This document shows positions 18,785 to 27,891 of a stretch of DNA of 64,000 bases, piece after piece. The notes below the pieces were generated by a model. The model made no database searches and had not been told where the DNA came from. It saw nothing but the letters and a program-made list of their open reading frames with translations. This stretch comes from DATMNI01 sp963817515 (GTDB taxonomy: Bacteria > Acidobacteriota > Terriglobia > Bryobacterales > Bryobacteraceae), in contig CAWFPJ010000006.1 in assembly GCA_963817515.1 (NCBI GenBank), positions 155,081-219,080 on the forward strand. Reading direction: 5' to 3'. Position 1 is the first letter of the stretch. Every line of letters begins with the position of its first letter. The position numbers and the translations under genes were made by a program.

Positions 18785-21700
18785 ATGCCACGTAGCACAA
18801 TATCCAAACTATTGGCCGCTCTGCTATTGTTTGCCCCGACTAACTTCGGCCAGAGTCAAAATGCCAGCGTGGGGGGCCGCGTCACAGACGCTTCGGGCGC
18901 TCCAGTGCCGAACGCCACGGCCACTCTTTCTCAGGCCGAGCGGTCGTTGAAAACGACAGTTCAAACAGATAGCGACGGCCGCTACGAATTCCCGAATGTG
19001 GCTCCCGGCTCCTACGATTTGAGTCTAGCGTCACAGGGCTTCGCCGAGTATGTTCAGCATGGCATCGAACTGCGTGCCAATCAGCCCTACCGCGCCGACA
19101 TCCGCCTGCAGGTAGGCGATACAAGCACCAAAGTGGAGGTCGTGGCTGAAGCCGGACAACTAAACGTTGACAACGGAGCGAGGCAGGAAGGCATCTCGCC
19201 TCAGGTGATCAATGAATTGCCTCTGCTGGTGGCTGCCGGCACTCCACGCAACGCAGTACAGTTCATCTCATTCCTCCCCGGCGTCAATACCGGAACCAGC
19301 CCGCAAGCTTTCAATGCGCGCATCAACGGCGGACTGAAGATGGGCGACGAAGCGGTGATGGATGGAGCCAGCATGCAGGAAGGCACCATGTCCCAAAGCG
19401 GGATGGTGTCGTTTTTCGATTTCCCCACCACGCCCGATATGGTAAGCGAAGTGCGAGTGCTCACCTCGAGCTATGAGCCTCAATATGGCGTCACTACTGG
19501 CGGCGTAATTATGGTGACGACCAGAAGCGGCACCGATCAGTTCCACGGCGGCGTATTCGAATACTTCCGAAACAGAGACCTCAACGCACTGCAGTTCACC
19601 AACAATCGCGGCCCAGGCGATCAGAGGCCTAAGGATAACGAAAACGAATACGGCGGCTTTATCGGTGGTCCCGTCAAGATTCCCAAACTGCATTTCGTGT
19701 GGGGGCCTAAACACAAGACGTATTTCTTCCACGATGAAGAGTACCTGCGCAGCCTCGGCGGCGCCACCCGTCCGTTGATCTCGATTCCGTCCACCCAGGA
19801 GCGCACCGGCAACTTCTCCGACTTGAACGTTCCGATCTACGATCCGAAGACTGAGACAATTTCCAATGGTGTCATTACTCGGACTCCATACCCCAACAAT
19901 CAGATCCCGTCCAGCGCGCAGAGCCCAATCGCTCTCAAGTGGATGAGTTACTTGCCGACCCCTACAAGTCCCGGCCCATACAATAACTTCCTGGCCCAGC
20001 CTGTCTCCGACGGCATTCTCTCCAACGTCAATCACTTTCTGTATAAGATCGATCACTATTGGGGCGAGAAAGATCATATCTTCGTCACCATCTGGCGCCA
20101 GGCTACCCAGCCGAACCAACAGTGTGCGCTTCCGGTGCAGCTTTGTACTTCAAGCCCCGCCAATCCGGAGGATGCATGGGTGAACCGCTTCAACTGGGAC
20201 CACATCTTCACCCCCACGCTCTTGAGTCACTTCGCCTACGGGTACGGCAACCGCAACGAAGGCTACGGATCAGTCACGGGCCAGAGTCCGACGGCGATTC
20301 AAATCCCCAACGCCGTCTCTTATAACGCTTCTCCTGCAGCCAGCTTTTCCGGCAATGGCGTCACCACTTTCGCGGGTTGGGGCAATAACCAGGGCGCGGG
20401 AGACCTGAACAAAACCACTCGTCCCTCGCACATTGTCAATGACTTGGTCACGTGGGTTCATGGCGCGCACACGTTGAGGGTTGGCGGCGAATACCGCCAT
20501 CTGGCGCAAGTTTTCCGGTCTGCCAATGGCGAGGCCGGTTCGGTGAACTTCTCGGCGTTGTCCACAGCCTTGAACGGCGCCGCCAGCGGAGACGCTTTCG
20601 CCAGTCTCCTTGTGGGCGCAGTCGACAACGGCAGCCTGGCAGTCCACAATGTCTCCAAATATGGTGCGGCGCAGCTCGCTTTTTCGCTGCATGCCGGCGA
20701 TACCTGGAAGGTGACGTCCAAGCTGACCCTGAACTACGGCCTCCGTTGGGATAAATTTACGCCCACGTACGAGACCGGCGACCAGTTAGCTTTCTTCAGC
20801 TTTGCCGCCAACCCCGGCGCCGGGAATCTGCCGGGGAGCGTTGCCTATGCCGGCAACAAATGGGGCTCCGCCAGCGCCGGCGTCCGCTACCCGGAGACTC
20901 CGTTCAACGGCGGTTTCGGGCCCCGGGTGGGCGCGGCCTACCGGCTGGACAACCAAACCGTCGTGCGCGCAGGCTATGGCGTTTTTTATACGCAGGCGTT
21001 TTACCCGGGATGGGGCGGCGGCATGTCTCTCGACGGTTTCAATCCGCAACTCTCTTTCGGCAACTCGATCAGCGGCTATGAGCCGTCGTTTTACCTGGAC
21101 AAGGGCTTCCCATCCTACAGCACCGCGCCGAACATCAGCCTGAGTTCCGACAACGGCACCAATGGTCCAAACTACCGCCCCAGCTATGCCAACCACCTTT
21201 CTTATACCCAACAGTGGAACCTGACTGTGGAGCGCAAGGTCGGCAACAGCAGTGTCGTCAGCGTCGCCTACATTGGCAACAAGGGCACTCATCTGCCCTC
21301 TCAGATGCAGCCGCTCAACGTTCTGAATCCCGCGTTGCTGACCAGCCTCGGAAGCGCCAACCTGAACACGGTTTTTCAACCTGGACAGACCTCACTCTTC
21401 GGCGTGAGCGTACCCTACTCGAATTGGGTGCAGACCCTGGACAGTGGGGGCACATGCAAACCCACCGTGGCGCAGGCCTTGGTGGCTTATCCGCAGTTTT
21501 GCGGAGGGCTCACGGGCGAAAACGAAAACCAAGGGACCTCGATATACCAATCGTTCCAGGCGAAGCTTGAAAAGGGCTTCCAGAACGGTATATATCTGGG
21601 GGCAAGCTATACATGGTCCCGGCTCACCACCGATGCTTCTTCGACCACACAAGCCACCGCCGGCTACGGTGGGATCGGCGGCGTGATCAATCCTTTCCAG

Positions 21701-22330
21701 GGAAGCCGCAACAAGTCGCTGTCTCCGGATGACATTCCGAATACCGTATCGATTCTGGGCACCTACGACCTTCCCTTCGGAGCCGGAAAGAAATGGCTCA
21801 GCGGCACTGGCTTCACCAATAAGATTTTCGGCGGGTGGACGCTGGCAACCAGCATGAAATTCACTTCGGGAATGCCGTTGTACTTCCGCGATTCGACCGT
21901 CTGCGGCGTTCCTTCGCAATTTCAAGCGCAGTGTATTCCCGCAATCACCGGAAACGTACTGGCTCAATCATGGGGCTCGTTCAACGTGAACCAAACCGCC
22001 TTTAACGCCTCCGCTTTCGAGTCCAGCGCCAGTTTTGCAAACGGCAACTATCTCGGCACCGGTCCGCGCGTAAGTTCGGTTCGGGGATCGCCGTATCGCG
22101 ATACCAACCTGTCGCTCTCGAAGAAGTTCACTTTCAAAGAGTACGTCCATATGGAGATTCGCGCCGAAGCGTTCAATGTGCTGAACAATCACTACTTCAC
22201 TTGCGACGGTCAGGCGTTCGGCGATTGTATACCGTTTAACAACGATCCCTCCAGCCCGAATTTCGGAAGTTGGAATGGCACCGTTTCCCAGCCGAGAAAT
22301 ATCCAGTTGGTCGGCCGAATCACCTTCTAG
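18785..22330 (+). CDS. TonB-dependent receptor-like outer-membrane protein with carboxypeptidase-regulatory domain (copy 2)
   Basis: 1181 residues. The signal peptide (MPRSTISKLLAALLLFAPTN, ending near FGQSQ) is followed by a carboxypeptidase-regulatory-like domain (GGRVTDASGAPVPNATATLS ... GFAEYVQHGIELRANQPYR, about 29-110). A plug-like region has INELPLLV, GDEAVMDGASMQE, YEPQYGVTTGGVIMVTTRSG and FHGGVFEYFRNRDLNA (about 135-265). The large barrel ends in NIQLVGRITF with a terminal aromatic residue. The ribosome site is weak (a GAAG about 8 bases upstream). Two TPR genes follow directly, an arrangement suggesting that they assist the same uptake or surface function. The ligand is unknown. Confidence 0.92.
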   Translation: MPRSTISKLLAALLLFAPTNFGQSQNASVGGRVTDASGAPVPNATATLSQAERSLKTTVQTDSDGRYEFPNVAPGSYDLSLASQGFAEYVQHGIELRANQPYRADIRLQVGDTSTKVEVVAEAGQLNVDNGARQEGISPQVINELPLLVAAGTPRNAVQFISFLPGVNTGTSPQAFNARINGGLKMGDEAVMDGASMQEGTMSQSGMVSFFDFPTTPDMVSEVRVLTSSYEPQYGVTTGGVIMVTTRSGTDQFHGGVFEYFRNRDLNALQFTNNRGPGDQRPKDNENEYGGFIGGPVKIPKLHFVWGPKHKTYFFHDEEYLRSLGGATRPLISIPSTQERTGNFSDLNVPIYDPKTETISNGVITRTPYPNNQIPSSAQSPIALKWMSYLPTPTSPGPYNNFLAQPVSDGILSNVNHFLYKIDHYWGEKDHIFVTIWRQATQPNQQCALPVQLCTSSPANPEDAWVNRFNWDHIFTPTLLSHFAYGYGNRNEGYGSVTGQSPTAIQIPNAVSYNASPAASFSGNGVTTFAGWGNNQGAGDLNKTTRPSHIVNDLVTWVHGAHTLRVGGEYRHLAQVFRSANGEAGSVNFSALSTALNGAASGDAFASLLVGAVDNGSLAVHNVSKYGAAQLAFSLHAGDTWKVTSKLTLNYGLRWDKFTPTYETGDQLAFFSFAANPGAGNLPGSVAYAGNKWGSASAGVRYPETPFNGGFGPRVGAAYRLDNQTVVRAGYGVFYTQAFYPGWGGGMSLDGFNPQLSFGNSISGYEPSFYLDKGFPSYSTAPNISLSSDNGTNGPNYRPSYANHLSYTQQWNLTVERKVGNSSVVSVAYIGNKGTHLPSQMQPLNVLNPALLTSLGSANLNTVFQPGQTSLFGVSVPYSNWVQTLDSGGTCKPTVAQALVAYPQFCGGLTGENENQGTSIYQSFQAKLEKGFQNGIYLGASYTWSRLTTDASSTTQATAGYGGIGGVINPFQGSRNKSLSPDDIPNTVSILGTYDLPFGAGKKWLSGTGFTNKIFGGWTLATSMKFTSGMPLYFRDSTVCGVPSQFQAQCIPAITGNVLAQSWGSFNVNQTAFNASAFESSASFANGNYLGTGPRVSSVRGSPYRDTNLSLSKKFTFKEYVHMEIRAEAFNVLNNHYFTCDGQAFGDCIPFNNDPSSPNFGSWNGTVSQPRNIQLVGRITF

Positions 22331-22412
22331 CGGAAAACCTTCTGCGGACGGTGCAGAGCGGCACCCGCAGGAGCTACAATCGCAGCGAGGGTGCGCCACC
22401 GCGCAGATTCTA

Positions 22413-23973
22413 GTGAGTAAACATATCTTTGTTGTGATCGCCTTCTGGGTACTGCCGTTGTGCGGACAGAGTTCGCCTTCCTCCGTATCCGTGGATTCCA
22501 TTCAGGAATTCATTCAGGCCGGCAAGCTTCCAGAGGCGCTTCGTCTTGTCTCCGAGGCACTGTCGTTACACCCCAGGGACGCCGGGCTGTTGAATTTGCT
22601 CGGGGTCATCCATGCGCGCCGGAACGAGTTGGCCGAAGCACGCACGGACTTCGAACGTGCGGTTGCCCTAGCCCCGGGTCTCACTCCTGCGTGGCAGAAT
22701 CTGGCGCGTTCCTGCCAGCTCAGCCCGGTGCGGGTGGGAGAAGGTTCGCGTTGTGCGATTGCCGCTTGGCAGCACGTCCTGGCTGCGAAGCCGGATGACC
22801 CCGAGGCCCGGTTTTCATTGGCTGCGCTCTACCAACAACAAGGCAAGGTACGCCGACTCTCTGAGAGAGTTGACCAGGCTATCTAAGGATGATGCAGCAC
22901 ACTCACCCGCCCTGGCGCTGCGGTGCGCCGATCTGACGGCTCTGAACCGCCTGCCGGAAGCCGCCCAAGCGGCCCGCCAGCTCACCAACGCCGCGGATTT
23001 CTCGGAGGCCGACGTCCAGTCGATTCTCCCCGCGCTGGCAACGGACGCCCGCGCCGCGCCGGTGGTGGTGACGCTGGTGGAGGCACTCGATGGACGAGGG
23101 GCGGCATCGCCCGAGACGCTCCGACAGCTCGTGATCGCTTACGAGCAGATGAACCGTTTGAGCGATGCGAGGCGAGGGTTGGAACGTCTGGCCGCCGCCG
23201 ATCCGGCCAATCCCCGGCATTTGCTTGAGCTGGCACGGATTGCCTATCTGACGCACGATCTGGAGGGGGCTCTTGGTTACCTGGGGCACGCCCGTGACTT
23301 GACTCCGGCCGACAGCCGAGTCCATTTTCTGTTCGGTATGATCCTGGTCGAACTGAAACTGCCGCTCGACGCCCGGAAGTCCTTGGAAAGGGCACTGGCG
23401 CTCGACCCCCACAATCCGGAATACAACCACGCCATGGGATCCATCGTCCTCAACGCCCGCGACGCTGCCAGCGCGATCCCGTACTTCCATGCCTACATCG
23501 CGGCACGTCCGCGAGACCCCCGAGGACACTTCGCGCTGGGTGTGGCCTACTTCGCGGCCGGCGACTATGAGAACTGCCGCAAGGAAATGGAGAGCGCCAG
23601 CGACGATCCGAAAACCGAGACCGGTGCGGCATACTTTCTCGGCCGCATCGCCCGCATCCACGAGAACTTCGACGAAGCCGCGCTCTTACTGGAACGGGCC
23701 ATCCGCCAGACACCGTCGTTCCCTGAGGCCTATTCGGAACTGGCGCGGGTCCGGATGCAGCAGGGCCGCCTGAATGACGCGAAGGCAGCCATCGAGCGCG
23801 CCTTGGCTCTCAGCCCCGACAGCTTTCAAGCCAACAGCACACTTCTGGCCATGTACCAGCGCGCCCATGATCCGCGAGCTCAAGAGCAGGCCGCGCGGCT
23901 CAAGACCCTCGACGAAGAGCGCGGCAAAGCCATGGAACTCATGCTCCGCAGCGTGGAGGTAAAACCGTACTGA
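22413..23973 (+). pseudogene. TPR-repeat protein gene with a single-base frameshift
   Basis: GTG at 22413 opens an exported TPR protein (VSKHIFVVIAFWVLPLCGQS, signal peptide), which continues with TPR helices (EALRLVSEALSLHPRDAGLL, NELAEARTDFERAVALAPG). At about 22848 an extra G in GGCAAGGTAC moves the frame: the first frame ends QQQGKVRRL..., stopping near 22886. The homologous continuation YADSLRELTRLSKDD runs in the next frame to TGA at 23971-23973. Removing one G restores a protein of about 520 residues with some ten TPR units. TPRs mediate protein contacts, and the gene follows the receptor gene by 82 bases. It may be a true null or a sequence error, as both halves look conserved. Confidence 0.75.
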
Positions 23974-24923
23974 TGCTGGCGAAGGTGATGTGCGCCGCGC
24001 TGCTGGTTGCGGTCCCGCTGCCCGGGCAAACTCGTGGAGCTCTTCTGGAGAGAATCCAGAATGCGCCGCTGGCGCCAGACGAGCGCCGTGCCGTGACCAC
24101 ATCATTCTCGCAAAAAGACTTCAACCGTTTGGAAGCAATCCTGGCTGGCGCCACACCTTCCGAGGCGCCGAACGACCGTGCCGCCACGCTTCGCGCTCTT
24201 CTCGGAGCCCTGGAGTTTCTAGGCGGGCGAATGCACCAGGCCGTCCAGGCTTTCCAGCAGGCCGATGGGCTGAGTCCACTGGACGACCACGACCGATTTA
24301 CGCTGGCTATGGCTCTGGTCGATCTCGGGGACGTTCAGGCTTCGCGGACGGAACTCAATCGCCTCAACCAGAGTCACCCGGACCAGCCGATCTATCTGTA
24401 CTGGCTCGCAAGGCTGGACTATGGCCAGCGGCTGTATGACGACGCGGTCGAGAAGTTCAAACGGGTGACCAGCATGGATCCATCTTGGGTGCGCGGCCAT
24501 GACAATCTTGGACTCTCCTATGACATGCTGGGCCTGACCGAAGAAGCGCAGACGGCTTTTGCCAAGGCGGTCGCACTCAACCGCAGCCTCCCTAAGCCGT
24601 CTCCGTGGCCACCCCACAACTTGGGTTACCTCCAGTTGCGCCTGCAGCAATTCGATAGTGCCGAAAACGACCTGCGGGAAGCGTTGAAATATGATCCGAA
24701 GTTCGCCCTGGCCCATTACCATCTGGCTCGGGTCCTCGAGAACCAAGGCCGGAGCGATGCAGCCATCGACGAATATAAGACCGCTGCCGCTCTGGATGAG
24801 AAACTGGCCGAGCCCCTGTACTCTCTCGTCTTGCTGTATCACCGGCGCGGCCGAGAGGCCGAGTCAGCGGCTGCTTTGGGCGAATACCGAAAGCGAAAAG
24901 CATTAACCACCAGTTTGCCGTAA
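23973..24923 (+). CDS. Exported TPR-repeat protein
   Basis: 316 residues. It starts at an ATG that overlaps the previous stop by one base (TGATG). A short signal peptide (MLAKVMCAALLVAVPLPGQ) is followed by a helical spacer (about 20-75) and TPR units such as HQAVQAFQQADGLSPLDDHD, DAVEKFKRVTSMDPSWVRGH, EEAQTAFAKAVALNRSLP, DSAENDLREALKYDPKFALA and DAAIDEYKTAAALDEKLAEP. No catalytic motif is visible. It is the last gene of the receptor-TPR-TPR operon and ends convergently with the sigma54 activator. Its role is probably protein-protein scaffolding in the periplasm. Confidence 0.88.
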   Translation: MLAKVMCAALLVAVPLPGQTRGALLERIQNAPLAPDERRAVTTSFSQKDFNRLEAILAGATPSEAPNDRAATLRALLGALEFLGGRMHQAVQAFQQADGLSPLDDHDRFTLAMALVDLGDVQASRTELNRLNQSHPDQPIYLYWLARLDYGQRLYDDAVEKFKRVTSMDPSWVRGHDNLGLSYDMLGLTEEAQTAFAKAVALNRSLPKPSPWPPHNLGYLQLRLQQFDSAENDLREALKYDPKFALAHYHLARVLENQGRSDAAIDEYKTAAALDEKLAEPLYSLVLLYHRRGREAESAAALGEYRKRKALTTSLP

Positions 24924-25099
24924 TGTGTGGGAGAGCCGCTCGCATTCCGGCAACGCCAATCCGCCGGTGCTTCGATGTGCAGGTCCTCTTTCAGACCATA
25001 CGGGTGTTGGACGAACCAGCTTAGGATGAAATTGGCGAGCTTTCCAAACGTTCGGAGTTGTTCGCTCCTCTAGGACGGCGAGCTGTCTTTCACTTTCAC

Positions 25100-26215
25100 T
25101 CACTGGGACGCGGCTGATGCGAGCGCTTCCGATCTGGTCGCCCTCCCACCGGGTCTTGGTCCGGTGCAGGATTCGATACCAAGCCGCCGCATTTTGGAGA
25201 TTAGAGTAGTTCGTGGGATTCCCAAGCGGGTGGCGGCTCCGTGCCGTCCGCCGATGACCCAGTTTACCTCGTCCAGAGTTTGAAGAATGTGGTGCCTGGT
25301 TGCGTCGTCAAGCGTCTGCTTGCTGTGGCCAAGCCTGGCTCCTCGATGCTGTATTTGGTAGAGATCCGGCTGGAACAGCGTATTTTGTGAAATAATGATG
25401 GCCCGTTCAATGAAATTCTGGAGCTCGCGAATATTGCCCGGCCAATGGTAAGAAAGCATGGCTTCCATTGTTTTTGACGGGATGGCTTCCACCTTCTTGT
25501 TCATTTGCCCAGCATACTTTGCAGCGAAGTGCCGTACCAGCGCCGGAATGTCCTCGGGCCGGTCGCGCAATGGAGGTAACGAAACCGGAAACACGCTGAG
25601 GCGGTAGTATAGATCGGCGCGAAAACCGTTGTCATCGATCATCTGTAGCAGGTCACGGTTCGTCGCAGCCACAACACGGACATTCACACGGGAGCTGCGG
25701 ATGCTGCCCAGGCGTTCGAACTCCTTCTCCTGTAATACGCGCAGCAGTTTTACTTGCAAATCCAATGGAATATCACCAATTTCATCGAGGAAGAGAGTCC
25801 CGCCGTTGGCCGCTTCGAAGCGGCCGATCCGTTGTGTCACGGCTCCGGTAAAGGCGCCTCGTTCATGCCCAAACAGCTCGCTTTCCAGGAGACCGGCGGG
25901 AATGGCGGCGCAGTTCAGGGTGACAAATGGAGCATTACGCCGAGGGCTCAATTTGTGGATAGCGCGCGCAACCAACTCTTTCCCGGTTCCGGTCTCGCCG
26001 AGAATGAGAACGGTGGAGTCTGTGGGGGCCACTACACCGATCTGATCCAATACTGTTTTCAGAGCTGGGCTATCCCCAATCATTCCATGCGTATCATCTT
26101 CGGGTTTGCCATCCTGGCTGAGATAAAAGTTCGTGATGGCCGAACTGCCCATAGTCGAGCTTTCCGAGTTCGGTCTAACGCCGTTACTATCGGGACTAGA
26201 GATTTTCGATACCAT
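25100..26215 (-). CDS. Sigma54-dependent transcriptional activator (AAA+, Fis-type HTH), no receiver domain
   Basis: 371 residues from ATG 26215, chosen because of AGGAG 8 bases upstream; the longer frame overlaps the STAS-like gene. A short N-terminal segment without a receiver or GAF domain (about 1-50) precedes the AAA+ central domain, with Walker A GETGTGKE, an intact sigma54-contact loop GHERGAFTGA, Walker B GGTLFLDEIGD and sensor/arginine finger regions (NVRVVAATNRDL, YHWPGNIRELQNFIERA). A C-terminal Fis-type helix-turn-helix (about 320-365; GAATRLGIPRTTLISKMRRL) ends it. The GAFTGA loop indicates a functional activator of sigma54 RNA polymerase. Lacking a sensory domain, it may be controlled by the STAS-like protein encoded just upstream. 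The two genes overlap by 20 bases. Confidence 0.9.
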   Translation of the reverse strand: MVSKISSPDSNGVRPNSESSTMGSSAITNFYLSQDGKPEDDTHGMIGDSPALKTVLDQIGVVAPTDSTVLILGETGTGKELVARAIHKLSPRRNAPFVTLNCAAIPAGLLESELFGHERGAFTGAVTQRIGRFEAANGGTLFLDEIGDIPLDLQVKLLRVLQEKEFERLGSIRSSRVNVRVVAATNRDLLQMIDDNGFRADLYYRLSVFPVSLPPLRDRPEDIPALVRHFAAKYAGQMNKKVEAIPSKTMEAMLSYHWPGNIRELQNFIERAIIISQNTLFQPDLYQIQHRGARLGHSKQTLDDATRHHILQTLDEVNWVIGGRHGAATRLGIPRTTLISKMRRLGIESCTGPRPGGRATRSEALASAASQ

Positions 26216-26516
26216 CTTTGGCTCCTGTGTTCGGGTGTGAGAGTTCTTCACCAGTCCGAGTCCTCTCTCTGGCAACCCACTCACGTATATAGGCCGGACA
26301 GTTTCGGAGTTCGATTCCGCCGGCTTCGCTGACGGCAAGAAAGCCGACAACTTCGCGGTCCACGAGAATAACCTCCTTGAGATCAATGGCCATTTGGCCC
26401 TTTTCCCTTCCGACCAATTCTCTAAGCGTGTCCACATGCTCCGCGTGGATTCGACCGCTCACGCGCAAAACCACAAGGCCTTCTCCGCTCACAGATCGTT
26501 CAATTTTGCAGCTCAT
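26196..26516 (-). CDS. STAS-like (anti-anti-sigma-type) small protein
   Basis: 106 residues with the alternating beta-alpha pattern of STAS domains: GLVVLRVSGRIHAEHVDTLR, GQMAIDLKEVILVDREVVGF and GIELRNCPAYIREWVARER. In classical anti-sigma antagonists the loop after VDLS carries a phosphorylatable Ser. Here the position reads LKEVILVDREVV with no Ser/Thr, so any regulation is probably by binding rather than phosphorylation. The gene overlaps the start of the downstream sigma54 activator by 20 bases and follows the AAA+ gene by 114 bases. Family membership is by fold pattern; the partner is unknown. Confidence 0.65.
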   Translation of the reverse strand: MSCKIERSVSGEGLVVLRVSGRIHAEHVDTLRELVGREKGQMAIDLKEVILVDREVVGFLAVSEAGGIELRNCPAYIREWVARERTRTGEELSHPNTGAKDGIENL

Positions 26517-26630
26517 CGTGTAACTTGAGGTTCGGCCCTTCTCTATTCTTAATGCTTTCCGCGTTTGCCTTCCTTAAGTCATGTTTTTGAGTCTCACCTC
26601 CCGATTCGCCCTGCCCCTTGGCCGAAGGCG

Positions 26631-27707
26631 CTACGCGGCAGCACCATCAACTTGCCAAGCTTCAACGGCGTCTGCTTCGCGGAAAAACGTCAGGACGGGT
26701 GAGGCATCGCCGTGGGTCACGCGGATGCAATCTCTGCGGTGAATCTGGCCCGTCGCCATCAGATTAGACAGCGGTTGTACAAGCAGGTGCTCGATGGCGC
26801 GCTTCAGCGGTCGGGCGCCGTATCTGAAATCGGTGCCCTCCATCAGCAGAAACTCCCGGGCGCTGTCCGTCACATCAATCAGGAAAGGCTTAGTGGCGGC
26901 AGCGGTCCGGATCCGCTGTTGCAGCAACTCGAGCTCAATGTCAACGACCCTCTCCAGTTCCTCGATGCTTAAAGCCTTGAAGACTACGATCTTGTCCAAA
27001 CGATTGATGAACTCCGGCGTGAACTTTCGACGGGCAGCCCCTACGCCGGCACGCGACATCCGGGCGTTGAGTTTCGCGCTGCAAGCATTGCCTTCCAGCG
27101 AAGGATTGTGGAAGCCAAGCCTCGGACTGACGAGGGAACTCATCTCCGTCGCGCCAAGATTGCTGGTCAGGAAGACCATCGCCGATGAGAAATCCACTCT
27201 GGTGTTATCGCCCAACGTCAAAACGCCTTTGTCGAGGATGCCCAAAAGCAGATTCCACAATGCGTCGGATGCTTTTTCGATTTCGTCGAAGAGTACGAAA
27301 CTTAGCTTGACGTTAGCCGTGTGGTGCTGATTCAGCGCTTGTTGGGACAGCAGGGCATGCGTTTCGCGGTGTCCCAGGTATCCCGGAGGCGAACCGATCA
27401 ACTTCGCGATCTCATGACTGTGTTGAAACTCCGCGCAATCGATCTTGATTGCCGCCCGAGGGTTTTTCAGCAGGGACTCGGCCGTCGCTTCGACAATGCG
27501 TGTTTTTCCGGAACCGGTAGGCCCCAGGAACAGAAAGTTGGCGATCGGTCGGCCGACCGGGGACAATCCGGCGAGGTAAGTCTGATAAGCACTCACGATC
27601 TGGTGAATTGCCTCGTCCTGTCCAATGACAAGGTGACGGAGCCTGTTCTCCAGGTCCTCCGCCTGCCTTCCCCTCATGGTGGGGTCTAGTAAAGCGAGCC
27701 TCGGCAT
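26631..27707 (-). CDS. Single-domain Clp/ClpB-D2-like AAA+ ATPase
   Basis: 358 residues starting at ATG 27707 behind GGAAGGAG. The N-terminus (LENRLRHLVIGQDEAIHQIV) matches the start of the second ATPase ring of Clp/Hsp100 proteins. Walker A is GPTGSGKT, a pore-loop-like IGSPPGYLGHRE is present, Walker B is FVLFDEIEKA, and sensor 1 is VFLTSNLGA. A D2-small C-terminal domain follows (FTPEFINRLDKIVVFKAL ... YGARPLKRAIEHLLVQPLSN). ClpB and ClpC are 800-900 residues with two ATPase modules and an N-domain; here only the D2 module exists, with an intact ribosome site. It is therefore a family in its own right rather than a truncation. It sits between two sigma54 activators and may remodel a regulator. 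Confidence 0.85.
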   Translation of the reverse strand: MPRLALLDPTMRGRQAEDLENRLRHLVIGQDEAIHQIVSAYQTYLAGLSPVGRPIANFLFLGPTGSGKTRIVEATAESLLKNPRAAIKIDCAEFQHSHEIAKLIGSPPGYLGHRETHALLSQQALNQHHTANVKLSFVLFDEIEKASDALWNLLLGILDKGVLTLGDNTRVDFSSAMVFLTSNLGATEMSSLVSPRLGFHNPSLEGNACSAKLNARMSRAGVGAARRKFTPEFINRLDKIVVFKALSIEELERVVDIELELLQQRIRTAAATKPFLIDVTDSAREFLLMEGTDFRYGARPLKRAIEHLLVQPLSNLMATGQIHRRDCIRVTHGDASPVLTFFREADAVEAWQVDGAAA

Positions 27708-27841
27708 TCTGTCTTCTCCTTCCGGCAGCGGCCCCGTCGCCGTATCCTGCAGATAGCGTTCGGCTTTTGAACAGCAAGCCTCATCCCATTCTGAACCTAT
27801 TGAAAATAAAGATGGACAGTAAAGGATAGCCGGTTTGGGAC

Positions 27842-27868
27842 TTCGCGAATTTCGCGAATTTCGCGAAT
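27842..27868. repeat. Three tandem copies of TTCGCGAAT
   Basis: TTCGCGAAT is repeated exactly three times at 27842-27850, 27851-27859 and 27860-27868; a looser TTTCGCGAG follows at about 27877. Each unit holds the palindrome TTCGCGAA. The array lies in the gap between the end of the large sigma54 activator gene (27892) and the start of the AAA+ gene (27707). An operator or iteron-like protein-binding site is plausible. Confidence 0.8.
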
Positions 27869-27891
27869 TCAAGGATTTTCGCGAGCAAGCT

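Noticed and set aside
26290..26325. tRNA-like TTCGATTCC motif
   Set aside because: It lies in the STAS-like coding sequence, and no acceptor stem or anticodon arm can be folded around it.
25100..26437. Longer start (26437) for the sigma54 activator
   Set aside because: It would read through most of the STAS-like gene in another frame. ATG 26215 has a good ribosome site.
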